Source: Pseudomonas resinovorans NBRC 106553
Lineage (GTDB): Bacteria > Pseudomonadota > Gammaproteobacteria > Pseudomonadales > Pseudomonadaceae
Direction: 5' to 3'
Length of the DNA stretch: 64,000 nucleotides
Assembly: GCF_000412695.1 (NCBI RefSeq)
Contig: NC_021499.1
Coordinates: 5,890,001-5,954,000, forward strand
In this document: positions 28,664 to 38,200 of the stretch, piece after piece
How positions within the stretch are numbered: the first letter of the stretch is position 1
Layout: each line of letters starts with the position of its first letter
The notes under the pieces: generated by a model
The model's database searches: none
Seen by the model: only the letters and a program-made list of their open reading frames with translations
Told to the model about the DNA's origin: nothing
Made by a program: the position numbers and the translations under genes

Positions 28664-29323
28664 CTAGTCGGTCATGTACTTGGGCGATCTAGGCCCATGC
28701 AGGATGCCTGCAGGTTGCCGGGGAAGCAGCAAACGCCCGGCCGCCAGACCTGCGATCGGGTATGCCGCGTCCTCCTGTACGCTGCTGATGATCTGCTTGA
28801 CCGCAGCCGCCACCAGCATGCCCACCAGACCACCGCTGTTCTGGTTGTTCTCTTCGCTGGAAGCCCGTGCGCTGCCCGTCCAGAGTGCGACTCCGGTCTT
28901 GGTGTCGACCAACCTGGCGCCGACTGTTACCGCCGTCTCGCTGGCGATCAGCTTGTAACTGGTGCCGTACTCCTTGACCGATAGATACAGTGCGGCATCC
29001 GCACCGAAGATTTCCCTCAGCTTCGCAGGCTCCACCTGATGGATATCCCCAGACGCCGTCAGGCCGTTCTGCCGGAAGGTCTCATCCACCAGCGCCACCG
29101 GTAGCACGTAGTAGCCCGCCTCCGCCAGCGGCACCGTGACCTGGGAGAGCAGCCCGTACGTCGCCTGTACATCCGGCGACTCGTTCAGCGGTGGCAATAC
29201 CACCACCGAGCGCGGCCGGCTTTCCTTGAAGGCCGAGTAGTCGATAGTCCTGACCTCGGCACAGCCTGCGAACATCACGGCGAGGGCCACGCAGGCCACG
29301 CCTTTCAGTAGACGGAACTTCAT
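28664..29323 (-). CDS. DUF799 (GNA1162-type) lipoprotein
   Basis: This 219-residue lipoprotein has lipobox MFAGC (Cys21) and the DUF799 core RSVVVLPPLNESPDVQATYGLLS with VTVGARLVDTKTGVALWTGSARASS, resembling the Neisseria GNA1162 outer-membrane lipoprotein, which has a TolB/CsgG-N-like fold. It is the last gene of a three-lipoprotein operon and overlaps the DUF4810 stop by 4 bp. The trio recurs in many proteobacteria and is thought to form an outer-membrane assembly; a secretion or stress role is unproven. The C-terminal 35 residues are less conserved-looking. Confidence 0.87.
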   Translation of the reverse strand: MKFRLLKGVACVALAVMFAGCAEVRTIDYSAFKESRPRSVVVLPPLNESPDVQATYGLLSQVTVPLAEAGYYVLPVALVDETFRQNGLTASGDIHQVEPAKLREIFGADAALYLSVKEYGTSYKLIASETAVTVGARLVDTKTGVALWTGSARASSEENNQNSGGLVGMLVAAAVKQIISSVQEDAAYPIAGLAAGRLLLPRQPAGILHGPRSPKYMTD

Positions 29324-29688
29324 GGCTTGCCTCCTTGCCCGGCGTTGTCCAGCAGGAAGTCCATATAGGCGGTGGACTCGGGAAAGAGTGCCTTTTCCGT
29401 CTCGAACTGTTGCACCATCTGGTCATCACGACCCATGCCGCTATAGAGCAAGCCCAACTGGGCGTGATAGCCCGGCGGCACAGCGCCGCCCTTGGCCCTG
29501 ATCTTCTGCAGCCCCTGCTCAAGTGCTTCGACCTGGGCCTCCCGAGGTTCTCCCTTGAAGTACTCGCGAACCTGGGTTTGGTAGCCCTCCCACTGGTACA
29601 GCGGCTGCGGTCCGGCGCAGCCGGCGAGGCCCGCGCAGACCGCCAGCAGCATCAGCGGAAACAGCGGGGTCCTTGATTCCATGCGCAT
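29320..29688 (-). CDS. DUF4810 lipoprotein
   Basis: This 122-residue lipoprotein has lipobox GLAGC (Cys24), then LYQWEGYQTQVREYFKGEP and a TPR-like C-terminal half (PPGYHAQLGLLYSGMGRDDQMVQQFETEK). The start is the ATG at 29688, which overlaps the csgG-like stop as TGATG and has GGAGG 7 bp upstream; a GTG one codon earlier is possible. It is the middle gene of the CsgG-DUF4810-DUF799 operon. Confidence 0.87.
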   Translation of the reverse strand: MRMESRTPLFPLMLLAVCAGLAGCAGPQPLYQWEGYQTQVREYFKGEPREAQVEALEQGLQKIRAKGGAVPPGYHAQLGLLYSGMGRDDQMVQQFETEKALFPESTAYMDFLLDNAGQGGKP

Positions 29689-30386
29689 CACAGGACCTCC
29701 CCTGTCTGGTGAGCCACTGTTGCCCAGCTGCCACTATTGTCCAATGCCTTCGCCAACGCCTCGACGGCTTCACGGATGGCCAGATCCAGCACCTTCCCGT
29801 TCAGGGTGGAGTCGTAACTGGCCGTGCCGCCGAACCCGATGACCTCGCGGTTCGACAACGAGTACTCGCCAGCACCCTGCGTGGAATAGACGACTTCCGA
29901 CGTGGACACATCGACGATGTTCAGGTCGACCTTGGCATACGCCACCTGGGACTTGCCGCGCCCGAGAATGCCGAACAGCTGGCGGTCACCGACTTCCTTG
30001 CGGCCGAACTCGGTCACATCCCCGGTCACCACGTAACGAGCCCCCTTCAATCGCTGGGCCTCACCCGTGATCGACGCTTCGAGCCGGCTTTCCGCGAGGT
30101 TGTCTCGGTCCAGGACATTGAAGCGGCTGGATTGCTGCAGATGTGTGATCAGGATGGTCTTCGCCTGCCCACCCAGGCGATCCACACCGTCGGAGAATAT
30201 CCCGCGCATATAGCTCGAACGATTGTCGAACTTGCCTACAGAGATAGGCGTACGTACTCCGGAGTAAGGTCGAGTGGCACTCTCGACCTGCTTGATCGGC
30301 AGTGATCTCGACGTTTCGGTGGCGCATCCCGCCAGAATGAAAAGAACGGCCGAACTGGCCATGAGTGAAACTACTTTCGGGGGCAT
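29688..30386 (-). CDS. CsgG/HfaB family outer-membrane lipoprotein
   Basis: This 232-residue lipoprotein has lipobox ILAGC (Cys21) and the CsgG-type N-terminal fold (ISVGKFDNRSSYMRGIFSDGVDRLGGQAKTIL, then LDRDNLAESRLEASI and ARYVVTGDVTEF). CsgG itself exports curli, but no csgA, csgB, csgE or csgF is nearby, so this is the short variant that accompanies DUF4810 and DUF799. Start 30386 gives a clean signal peptide. It is the first gene of the operon; its promoter should lie in the AT-rich gap to its right. Confidence 0.88.
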   Translation of the reverse strand: MPPKVVSLMASSAVLFILAGCATETSRSLPIKQVESATRPYSGVRTPISVGKFDNRSSYMRGIFSDGVDRLGGQAKTILITHLQQSSRFNVLDRDNLAESRLEASITGEAQRLKGARYVVTGDVTEFGRKEVGDRQLFGILGRGKSQVAYAKVDLNIVDVSTSEVVYSTQGAGEYSLSNREVIGFGGTASYDSTLNGKVLDLAIREAVEALAKALDNSGSWATVAHQTGEVL

Positions 30387-30830
30387 CCGCACTATCCTCT
30401 CGTTCTTGTATTTCCTTCCGATTCCATGAACTCGACAAGACAATATATCCTCAATATCCAGAGCAGATACTGAAGATGACTCGACGAGCCAGGAAAGTCG
30501 GTGGATTGTGCACGAAGGGAGCAATGTGGATATCTACAAGCCCCTTAGGATTGGTCCTAAACAGGCGTAGGATTTCAGCATTACTTAAATGGAATTAAAA
30601 TCAACCAAGGAAGCTCTATCCACGAAAATCCAATCCCGCCAAAACAGTCAGACTTATAGCATGAAGAATGAATGCATCGTCCTTTCTCGAAAATCGAGCA
30701 AGAAAACTAGATCCATCCCCTTTTCCTCCATATAGATAGCAACAATCTCTGTAAAAGAAATCGCAGAAGCAATTTCGAAAAAGTCTTATTTTCTTGCGGT
30801 GATGAAGCCTATAGCTTGTCCGGCGACGGC
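30387..30830. other. AT-rich intergenic stretch without a recognisable gene
   Basis: Composition drops sharply from the GC-rich surroundings after about 30,420. No convincing reading frame was found. A possible minus-strand -10 (TATATT, near 30,446) could serve the csgG-like operon. One copy of a degenerate repeat (GAAAACTAGATCCATCCCC, 30701-30719) also occurs downstream of the cdi locus. The change in composition suggests acquired DNA. Confidence 0.6.
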
Positions 30831-30879
30831 GTCTAACAATTAGCTGCAGGGTCGACAGACCTGAGCTCAGACGTTAGGA
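30831..30879 (+). repeat. Integron attC-like recombination site
   Basis: The stretch reads R'' GTCTAAC, spacer AATT, L'' AGCTGCAGG, a 9-nt loop, L' CCTGAGCT, spacer CAGAC, R' GTTAGGA. L'' and L' pair completely except for one extra G in L'', the extrahelical base expected of attC bottom strands; R'' and R' pair over six positions. R' ends 6 bp before the ATG of the next gene, as in a cassette. The final base of R' departs from GTTRRRY, and no integrase is in the window. Confidence 0.6.
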
Positions 30880-30885
30880 GTTTTT

Positions 30886-31239
30886 ATGAAATTTTATGCA
30901 GCCCCAGTAATCACACTACTCATTTCTGGATGCACAACGCCACAGCAGACACCCATCTCCGGCGATTTTAGCTATGAAGATGTGCGTTTTGTCGCTGTTG
31001 CAGGCACAGCCCAGAACCCCGTAAAATTCCAACATGACATAACGGAGTGCCACAACATGGCTCAACTCCAGTATGAATCAGACATTAAAAACAGCGAGAA
31101 GCTTGCCAAAATCTACGGCCAGCCAATTAGCCCAGAAGTTTTTGCAAAAAAACGCAAAGCGCAAGTAATAAACTGCATGACTAAACATTTAACTGGCGAG
31201 AAAGCTGGTAAAGGCTGGTCCCTTGCAAAAGACTCCTAA
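30886..31239 (+). CDS. Small cassette-like lipoprotein of unknown function
   Basis: This 117-residue protein has a short lipoprotein signal with lipobox LISGC (Cys16). The mature part is hydrophilic with two further cysteines (ITECHNM and VINCMTK). A good ribosome site (TAGGAG, 6 bp) precedes the ATG. The gene is much richer in AT than its neighbours. Its ATG follows an attC-like site, and a lone R''-like TTCTAAC stands just after the stop, so it may be a stranded integron cassette. No family was recognised. Confidence 0.72.
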   Translation: MKFYAAPVITLLISGCTTPQQTPISGDFSYEDVRFVAVAGTAQNPVKFQHDITECHNMAQLQYESDIKNSEKLAKIYGQPISPEVFAKKRKAQVINCMTKHLTGEKAGKGWSLAKDS

Positions 31240-31330
31240 GGTAACTTCTAACAAGCCGGAGCCAACCCGGCCATAGCCTGTTTAATGAGCAAGCCCGCCC
31301 ACTGGCGTAATGCTGTTCATTTAAGAATGA

Positions 31331-31365
31331 CGCCGCGATTCCGTTGCCGGGATCGCGGCGCTTTT
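31331..31365 (+). terminator. Probable terminator of the cassette-like lipoprotein gene
   Basis: CGCCGCGAT and ATCGCGGCG form a 9-bp stem around a 12-nt loop, followed by CTTTTC. It lies about 90 bp after the plus-strand lipoprotein gene. Confidence 0.6.
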
Positions 31366-31437
31366 CTGTTCTGTCCCCTGGTTCAGCAGGGCTGATCGGA
31401 CAACTCATGCCCTCAATCAGTACAGAAAAGGCACAAA

Positions 31438-31466
31438 AACCGATGCCAGGACAGCTGGCATCGGTT
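31438..31466 (-). terminator. Probable terminator of the cdi operon
   Basis: A perfect 12-bp stem (AACCGATGCCAG with CTGGCATCGGTT, 5-nt loop) is followed on the minus strand by TTTTTG. It lies about 400 bp beyond the candidate immunity gene, the next gene in that direction. Confidence 0.6.
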
Positions 31467-31560
31467 CGTTGGGCTTCTCTGCTCGTACTCAAATGCTTAT
31501 GTGAGCGACCAGAAAAGTGGACAGATTTATTTTAGGAACTCTAATCCTTCCGCCGAAATC

Positions 31561-31826
31561 AGCTTTAGAGCATAAAAATAGATCCATCCCCTTTTCGGCC
31601 GATGTGACGCGGATAGTTCAGCAATAACACGCACCCGCCCCTGGGCATGACTGCGTCCTCCATGGTGATCTGTCCAGATCAGGCACTGCACCTCGGCATC
31701 ACGTGCCCAGAAAATAAGCTAGAGCAGGGAAAATAAATCTGTCCCCTTTACCCCGCCCCCTTTACCCTGCAGGCTTACGCGCTCAGACAGTAAACTAGAG
31801 TAGAGAAAAATAAATACACCCACTTT
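31561..31826. repeat. Degenerate short direct repeats (TAGAGCA-AAATAAATC-TGTCCCCTTT type)
   Basis: Three loosely spaced copies occur at 31561-31596, 31717-31750 and 31792-31826, and a fourth at 30696-30725. Each has a TAGAG/CTAG part, an A-rich part and a CCCCTTT/CCCACTTT part. The stretch 31240-31867 between the cassette-like gene and the candidate immunity gene holds these repeats and two hairpins but no supported gene. Confidence 0.55.
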
Positions 31827-31867
31827 CCGACCCGAGGAAATTGAGATATTTACCCTCCTAGCACCAA

Positions 31868-32212
31868 CTAATAAACATAGCAACTTTTTCTGTCTTTTGT
31901 CTCCCTTCTCCAGGATTTAATAATATTGTCTTTCGACACCAATATTGAGTACTGGCAAAATGGATTAACATACGTTATGTAGTATCTGACACCCCCGGCT
32001 TCTGGAACCGAATAATCCACCACTCTCTTACTATTTGCCCCTCTAACGTAATACAACCTTTCCACACCAGAAAGACTGGTTTCTGGATCAAATTTCCTCC
32101 CTATTAGGGTGTCCCTGCTTTTCTCCCACGCACTGTAAGATAGACATCCGGACACGAGAAGCAGAAGAAGAATGTTAAAAAATACAAGCCTGCAACACAA
32201 CTTAATCATCAT
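31868..32212 (-). CDS. Candidate CdiI immunity protein (lipoprotein)
   Basis: This 114-residue protein has a strongly hydrophobic signal and lipobox LVSGC (Cys23), followed by an about 90-residue hydrophilic domain with a disulfide-capable pair (PFCQYS and RKSCYVY). The start at 32212 follows AAGGAGG by 7 bp, and the gene overlaps the end of cdiA by 11 bp, so toxin and partner are translationally coupled. Position directly after cdiA is the usual place of cdiI. A membrane-anchored immunity protein would imply a toxin acting in the periplasm or at the membrane. No family was recognised; AT-rich composition matches the cdiA 3' end. Confidence 0.6.
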   Translation of the reverse strand: MMIKLCCRLVFFNILLLLLVSGCLSYSAWEKSRDTLIGRKFDPETSLSGVERLYYVRGANSKRVVDYSVPEAGGVRYYITYVNPFCQYSILVSKDNIIKSWRRETKDRKSCYVY

Positions 32213-35200
32213 CACTTAACCTCCTTGTTGACTCAAGCAAGGCTCGGTATTTATCGTAAATCGCACCATAATTAACTATTATGGCTGGCGGCATACTTCC
32301 AATATTCTCAAAAACCGACATATCGGCTCCCTTTGCAGCCTCCAAGCTTATCATCCATTGATCATGAATCGTGGCAAAGGAATTAAACCCAGGAACTTCA
32401 TTTAGCAGATTACTTATAGCAGTACCGTGGCATACCGAGTAAAATTTTGAGCATGCAATGTCATCTAGCGGCAAGTTCAAACCAATATTTTTACCCTCCT
32501 TAGCGATGCCATCAACCGAAATTTTCGGAACATAGCCAGGTGAAGCATCAAACGCAGAGCCTTCCGGCCTATCTACGCCGGAATTAGCATCTGGATCCCG
32601 CCCGACTGAATACTGGTAAAGCTCCATCAAAGCGCCAGTTGCAGCGATACTCAACCAAGCCTCTTTATTGTCGCTACTCAACGCCAATTTCAGCGCTGTA
32701 TTAGCGGAATATGCCTTGAAGCGCTCGCCGTAATCGATCAGCTTGTAGTTACCCTCTGAAGTAATCTCCCTCCCCCAACCATCTGTAACACCGACGGCAA
32801 ATCCAGCGATCAAGGCAGCAGTCGCGTAACTTTTAAGACTATCTTCACTCGTCATATCCGCCCAGGTTTTTCCTAGATCACCCTTGTTACTAACGAAACT
32901 TGAGGCACCGGTTCCCGCCGCCGAGGACAGAGCGGTAGCCGCCATAACATTGCCCCAACCAGCGGCCACGGATGTGGTCGTGGTAATACCTGCTGCAGTG
33001 GTGGTACTTGTGGCTAATCCAGCCGACATCGCAGAACCCGAGCCGGCCGTAGCGCTAGCCGCTGTTCCAACTAAGCCACTTGCAGCACCATAGGTTGCGG
33101 CTGCCACCAGAATTGCGATGGCAATCGCCGCCCCAACCCCCAACCCCGAGTGGCTGTACTTGAAGGAGTCGTGGATTTCCTGCACCCGCTGCCAATCGAC
33201 GTCGCCGCGCTCTTCCATCTGCTTCAGCCAAGCCAGGTTCGGGTCGGCCTGGACCATCGCATCGATGGTTTGGCTCACCGTCTTCTGGTCGATCTGCTTG
33301 AGGTCGATCTTCAGGCCGTCCACCGCCTTGATGGCGATTTCGCCCTGGGCGACGAGTTCGCTCTGGCGCAGGGTTTCGTCGGTGGTGCCCTGGCCCTTGG
33401 CGGAGGTCCAGGCGAGGTCGCCCTTGCTCTTCTCGTGGCTTTCCTGGTGCAGGTCCTTGACCGCTTCAAAGGCGATTTCACCGCCGCTGTCGAGGGTCAG
33501 GTCACCGCCGCTCTCCAGGCGGGCCTTCTGGTAGCGCTGGTCGCCCTCGCTGACCAGGGTGATATCGCCGCCAGCGCTGATGCTGCTGCCGACATGGCGG
33601 ATATCGGTGACCTCGTCGCGCTGGGTCTGGCTGCTGCCGAAGGAGCCCTTCTTCTGTTTGTCGTAGAGGCTGTAGTCGCTGTCCTGCTCCGCCAGCAGGC
33701 TGAGGTCGTTGCCGGCATAGAGGAAGGCTTCGTCGCCGGCTTGCAGGCGGCTGGAGGTAACGCTGAGGTCGCCTCCGGCGATGACGCTGAGATCACCGCC
33801 CGCCTCGAGCACGCTGCCCTGCTGGCGGACCAGGGACTGCTCTATGTCGAGCTTCTTGCCGCCGCTCTTGTAGTGGGACTCGTAGTGGCTTTCGTTGGCC
33901 GCCGAGCTGATATCGAGGTCGCGCCCCGCCGCCAGGTCGAGGTCACCGTCTGCCCCCACGCGGCTGGCGATCACCGCCAGGTCGCGGCCGGCTTCGATCT
34001 CCAGATTGCCACCCACCTGCACGTCACTGCCGTGCTGGGTGATGCTGGTGTCACTCCAGCGCGCCTTTCCGGCGTCGACGTTCGTGCTGTGGGCTTCGGT
34101 GGCCGAGCCGATGATCAGGTCACGTCCCGCACTGAGGCTGGCGTTGCCACCCGCGCCCAGCATCCCGCCGATGTTGGCGAGGTCGCGTCCCGCCGACAGG
34201 CTGAGGTCGTTGGCCGCTTCGATGCGAGATGCCGTGTCGACGAAGTCCCGTCTTTCGCTCTGGCTGCCGGATTGGGTGGCGGCCTGGTGCGTGGTCACCG
34301 AACGTTCGTTGACGATGTCACCGGTGAGGGCGATGGCGCTGACATCGCGGCCGGCGATGATGCCGCCCTGGGCGTTGCGGATGCTGTCGGTGGCGAGCAG
34401 GTCGAGGCGGTTGCCGGCTTCGATCAGGCCACTGTTGACCAGGTTGCCGCCGCTGGCGCTGAGGTTGTTGCTGGCGCGCAGGGTGCCCTGATTGTCCAGC
34501 TCGCCGCCGGAGATCAGCGCTACGTCGCGGCCCTGGATCAACGCGCCGTTGGGTGCCAGGCGGCCTTCGGCCTGGGCCAGGTAGAGCACCGGCACCAGTA
34601 CCTTTTCACCGTTCACCTCGTGCTCTTCGAGCCAGACGATGTCGTGGGTCAGCGCCGCCACCTGGGCGGCGGACAGGCTCACGCCGACACTCAGGCCTAG
34701 CCGCTCCTTGCTGGCGAGGGCGTTGTCCATCAGGTAGCGGAACATCGCTTCGTCGCTGGTCAGGCCCTCGAGGTAGCGCTGGCCGGTGCGGGCGGCGATC
34801 GCCTCGCGCACCAGGCGTTGCTCGTAGAGGCCATCGCCCAGGCGCTTCTGCGCCTGGTCCGGGTCGTAGCCCAGTTCGCCGAGCAGGTAGTCCGAGCTGA
34901 GGAACTGGCGGAGGTTGGTGAGCTCCGGGTTGGTTTCGATCAGGTAGCGGTGAGACCGGGACGGCGCACGCTCGGCCGGCAGGCCCTGGACCCGATCGAC
35001 CACCTGGCTTTGCGGGCTGGTGATACCGCCCGGCCCCTCGGCAATCGCGCCGCCCTGGGTCGGATCGCCGGGCACCCCGGTCCGGTTGGGCAATGGGGAG
35101 GTATCCGGCGCACCGCCTGCGTCCACGCGAATGGCGCCGGCATCGGTGCCCTCCACCCGAACACGACTGCCCAGCTCCAGCTGGCCACTGCCGAGTCTCG

Positions 35201-38200
35201 CCGGCCCCTGGCCGGCGGTCTGCACCTGCCGTGCCTGGGTGTCGCTCAGGTCGCGCTCGCGCTGAGTGGCGCCGATGCTGCCCCCGGCCATTTCCCAGCT
35301 CTGCGGGCCCTGGTCTGCCTGGCTCGCGTCGACATCGCTGCCGGCGGCTCCGCTCAGACGGAACAGGCCGTTCTGCCCGGTGGGAATGCTGAAGCCCGGC
35401 AGCGTGAGTGGGTTGACCTGTTGCTGGGCGAGGTCGGGCGGCAACTGGGCGTTGAGGGTGAAATCGGTGATCGCGCCCGTGCCGCCGGATGCCGTACCAC
35501 CCACCTTGTTGCCCCCACTCACGTAGGTCTGGTGGGTACGAACCACACCGTTGTTGATGTGATCCCTCGCGCTGATGCTGACGTTGCCGCCGGCCTGGAT
35601 GATGCTCGCGTAGCGCTGATCCCCACTGCTCAACTGAGTGGTGCTGGCCAGGCGGTGGACTTCTCCGTCGAACTCACCGGAAAGGAACAAGGAGATCGCC
35701 GGTGCAATCGCAGCGGTATTGCCGGCGTCATAGTTCGGGCTTTCCAGCCAGTACCTGGCGGTGAACGCTTCCGCCTGGGCGACATAGGCAAGCTGGTAGC
35801 GGCGATCCATTCGCGTGAGGCGATAGACCCTGCTGGTTTCGGTTTCGCCAACTTCCACGCCCTTGTTGTCGAGGGCGTCCAGGGTCATCGCGATGTCCCC
35901 GCCCGCACTGATCAGGCTGGATTCGTTACGCAGGGTGCCGCCCGTGATGGTCAGGCCCTGGCCTGCGTTGATCACCGCCGCCGCGCTGGCGTCCGTGACC
36001 TCGAGCTTGCTGCGCGTGGTGATCCGGAACCAGGTGTTGCTGCGGCCGCTGCAATCCACACCGGGTTCCACACAGAAGTTTTCTTCGATCTTCGCGGTGT
36101 ACAGGCCGCCATCGCTGTAGGTCAGGATGTCGCGCCGGTTCTCGATCAGCGCGGCACGCAGGCTGAAGGCACCCACGCTTTCCAGGGTGCCTGACTGGTT
36201 GCTCAGCAAGCTCGCCTGGCCGCCCGCGTCATCCGCCGCGATATCGATATCGCCGAGGCTGTAAACATCCGCGTAACGGTTGGTGAAGCTGCCTACCCGC
36301 AGGGCCATGTCACCGCCACTGAAGATCAGGCCGTCCTGGTTGAGCAGGTTCGCCGCCACCAGGCGCAAGGTTCCGGCGCTGCCCAGGGTGCCATGGTTGT
36401 TCAGCCGCGCCGCTTCGAGGATCAGGCCGCTGGCGGAGGTCATGACGCCGTGGTTGTCGAGCGGGCCACCGACGCGGATGCGGGTGTCGCCCCCACCGGT
36501 GATGCGCCCCGCCGTGGGCAGCAACAACCGCGCGGCGTCCAGCGTCAGGTCGTCCAGGCTGCTGACGCTACCCTCACCGCTGTAGGTCCCGCTGAGGCGG
36601 AGGTCGAGCCGGCCGTCGCTGGCGATCAGGCCGTCGTTGGTCCAGCTGCCACCGATGCCGCTGAATGCGTCGCTGGCCAGCAGTTGGCCGCTGGCGGTCT
36701 GGTGGAACTCGCCGACGTTCACCGTCAGGCGGCCCGCCTGGATGATGCTGCTGTTGGTCCAGCTGCCGGCATTCAGCGTCAGCCCACCTCGGGTGACGAT
36801 GCTGCCACCGGCGTTGACCACGCTGGGCAAGGTGAGGTCGAAGACGCCCCTGCCGACATGGAGCAGCCTGCCCGCTTCGTTCTGGAAGCTCGCGGCCGTC
36901 AGGCCGAAGTCGCTGCTGGCAATTTCCAGGGTGCCGTCGCGATTGTCCAGCAGGCCCCGCACAGTCAGCTGGCTACGACCCGTGGTACCGAGGCCGCGTA
37001 GCTGTCCGCCACGGTTGTCCAGCGAGGCGGCGGCCAGGAGCAGAGTGGTATCGCTTTCGATGATGCCGCGCTGGTTGTTCAGGGCACCGGCGAGGCTGAA
37101 GTCCACCGCCTGGGCGGCGATCTGCCCGGCGTTGTTGAGGTTGTTGCCCGTGATCTTGAGCAGGCCCTTGGCGTAGAGGCCGCCCTGGTCGTTGGCGAGG
37201 TCGCCGGTGCGCAGTACTGCGTCGCCGCCGATGGCCGAGAGGTGTCCGCCCTGGTTGCGGATGGCGGTCGCGTCCAGTTCCAGCGAGCGGCCCTGGACCA
37301 CGCCAGCCGTGCCGGCAGTGGCGCTGTTGTCGAGCCAGCCGCCAAGGCGCGCCTTCACCCAGCCTTGCAGGCTGGCGAGGGTGCCGCCCCGGTTGTCGAG
37401 GTTGCCGGCGTTGATCGTCAGGTTGCCTGCCTGGCTGAGGATACGGCCGCCCTGGTTGGAGAAGGTGCCGGTATCGATGTCCAGCTCGCCCTGGGCCTGG
37501 ATGGTGCCTTGGGCGTTGCCCAGGTTGGCGGCGTTGATCCGGATGCCGGCATCGCGGCTGTAGATCAGGCCGTCGTTGTCGTTTTGCAACGCACCGGTGG
37601 CGGTGAGCAGCAGCGCACCATTGGCGGCGAGGGTGCCGCGATTGCGGTTGTCCAGGCCACCGGTCAGCAAGGTGAGGAGGCTTCGGCTGGCGATCTGACC
37701 GGCCTGGTTGTCGATCTGGATCGCTTGCAGCACCAGCGGGCCCGCACTGGCCAATTGGCCGTTGGCATTGCCGAAGGTGCCGAGCAGATTGAGGTTGATC
37801 GCGCCGTTGCCGGCAATGCTGCCGCCGCCGTTGTCGAGGTCGGTGGTGCGCAGGTCCAGCACTCGCTCGGCCTGCAGGCTACCGCCGGCGTTGTTCAGGT
37901 TGGCGGCCTTGAGGTCGAGTGCGGCGGCGCTGTCGATCAGGCCGCCGGCACCGTTGTTCAACACAGTGGCGATATCCAGTTGCTGGTCGCCGCCACTGGA
38001 GAGAATGCCCTTGCCGCTGTTGTCCAGGCTGGCGGCCTTGACGTCCAGGCGCCCCTGGCTGGCGATGGCGCCTTCGCCGCTGTTGAGCAGCCCGCCCGTG
38101 AGCGTGACGGACAGGTCGCCGCTGCGGCTGGAAAGGGTGCCCAGGTTGCGGTTGTCGAGGCTCTGGCCGCTGACCGCCAGCCCCTGCCAGCCGGAAAGCA

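Noticed and set aside
30886..31239. The plus-strand lipoprotein as a second cdi immunity gene
   Set aside because: It is on the opposite strand from cdiA, over 900 bp away, and is better explained by the attC-like site in front of it.
31240..31330. A second complete attC after the cassette-like gene
   Set aside because: An R''-like TTCTAAC is present, but no matching L' and GTTRRRY R' follow within about 100 bp.
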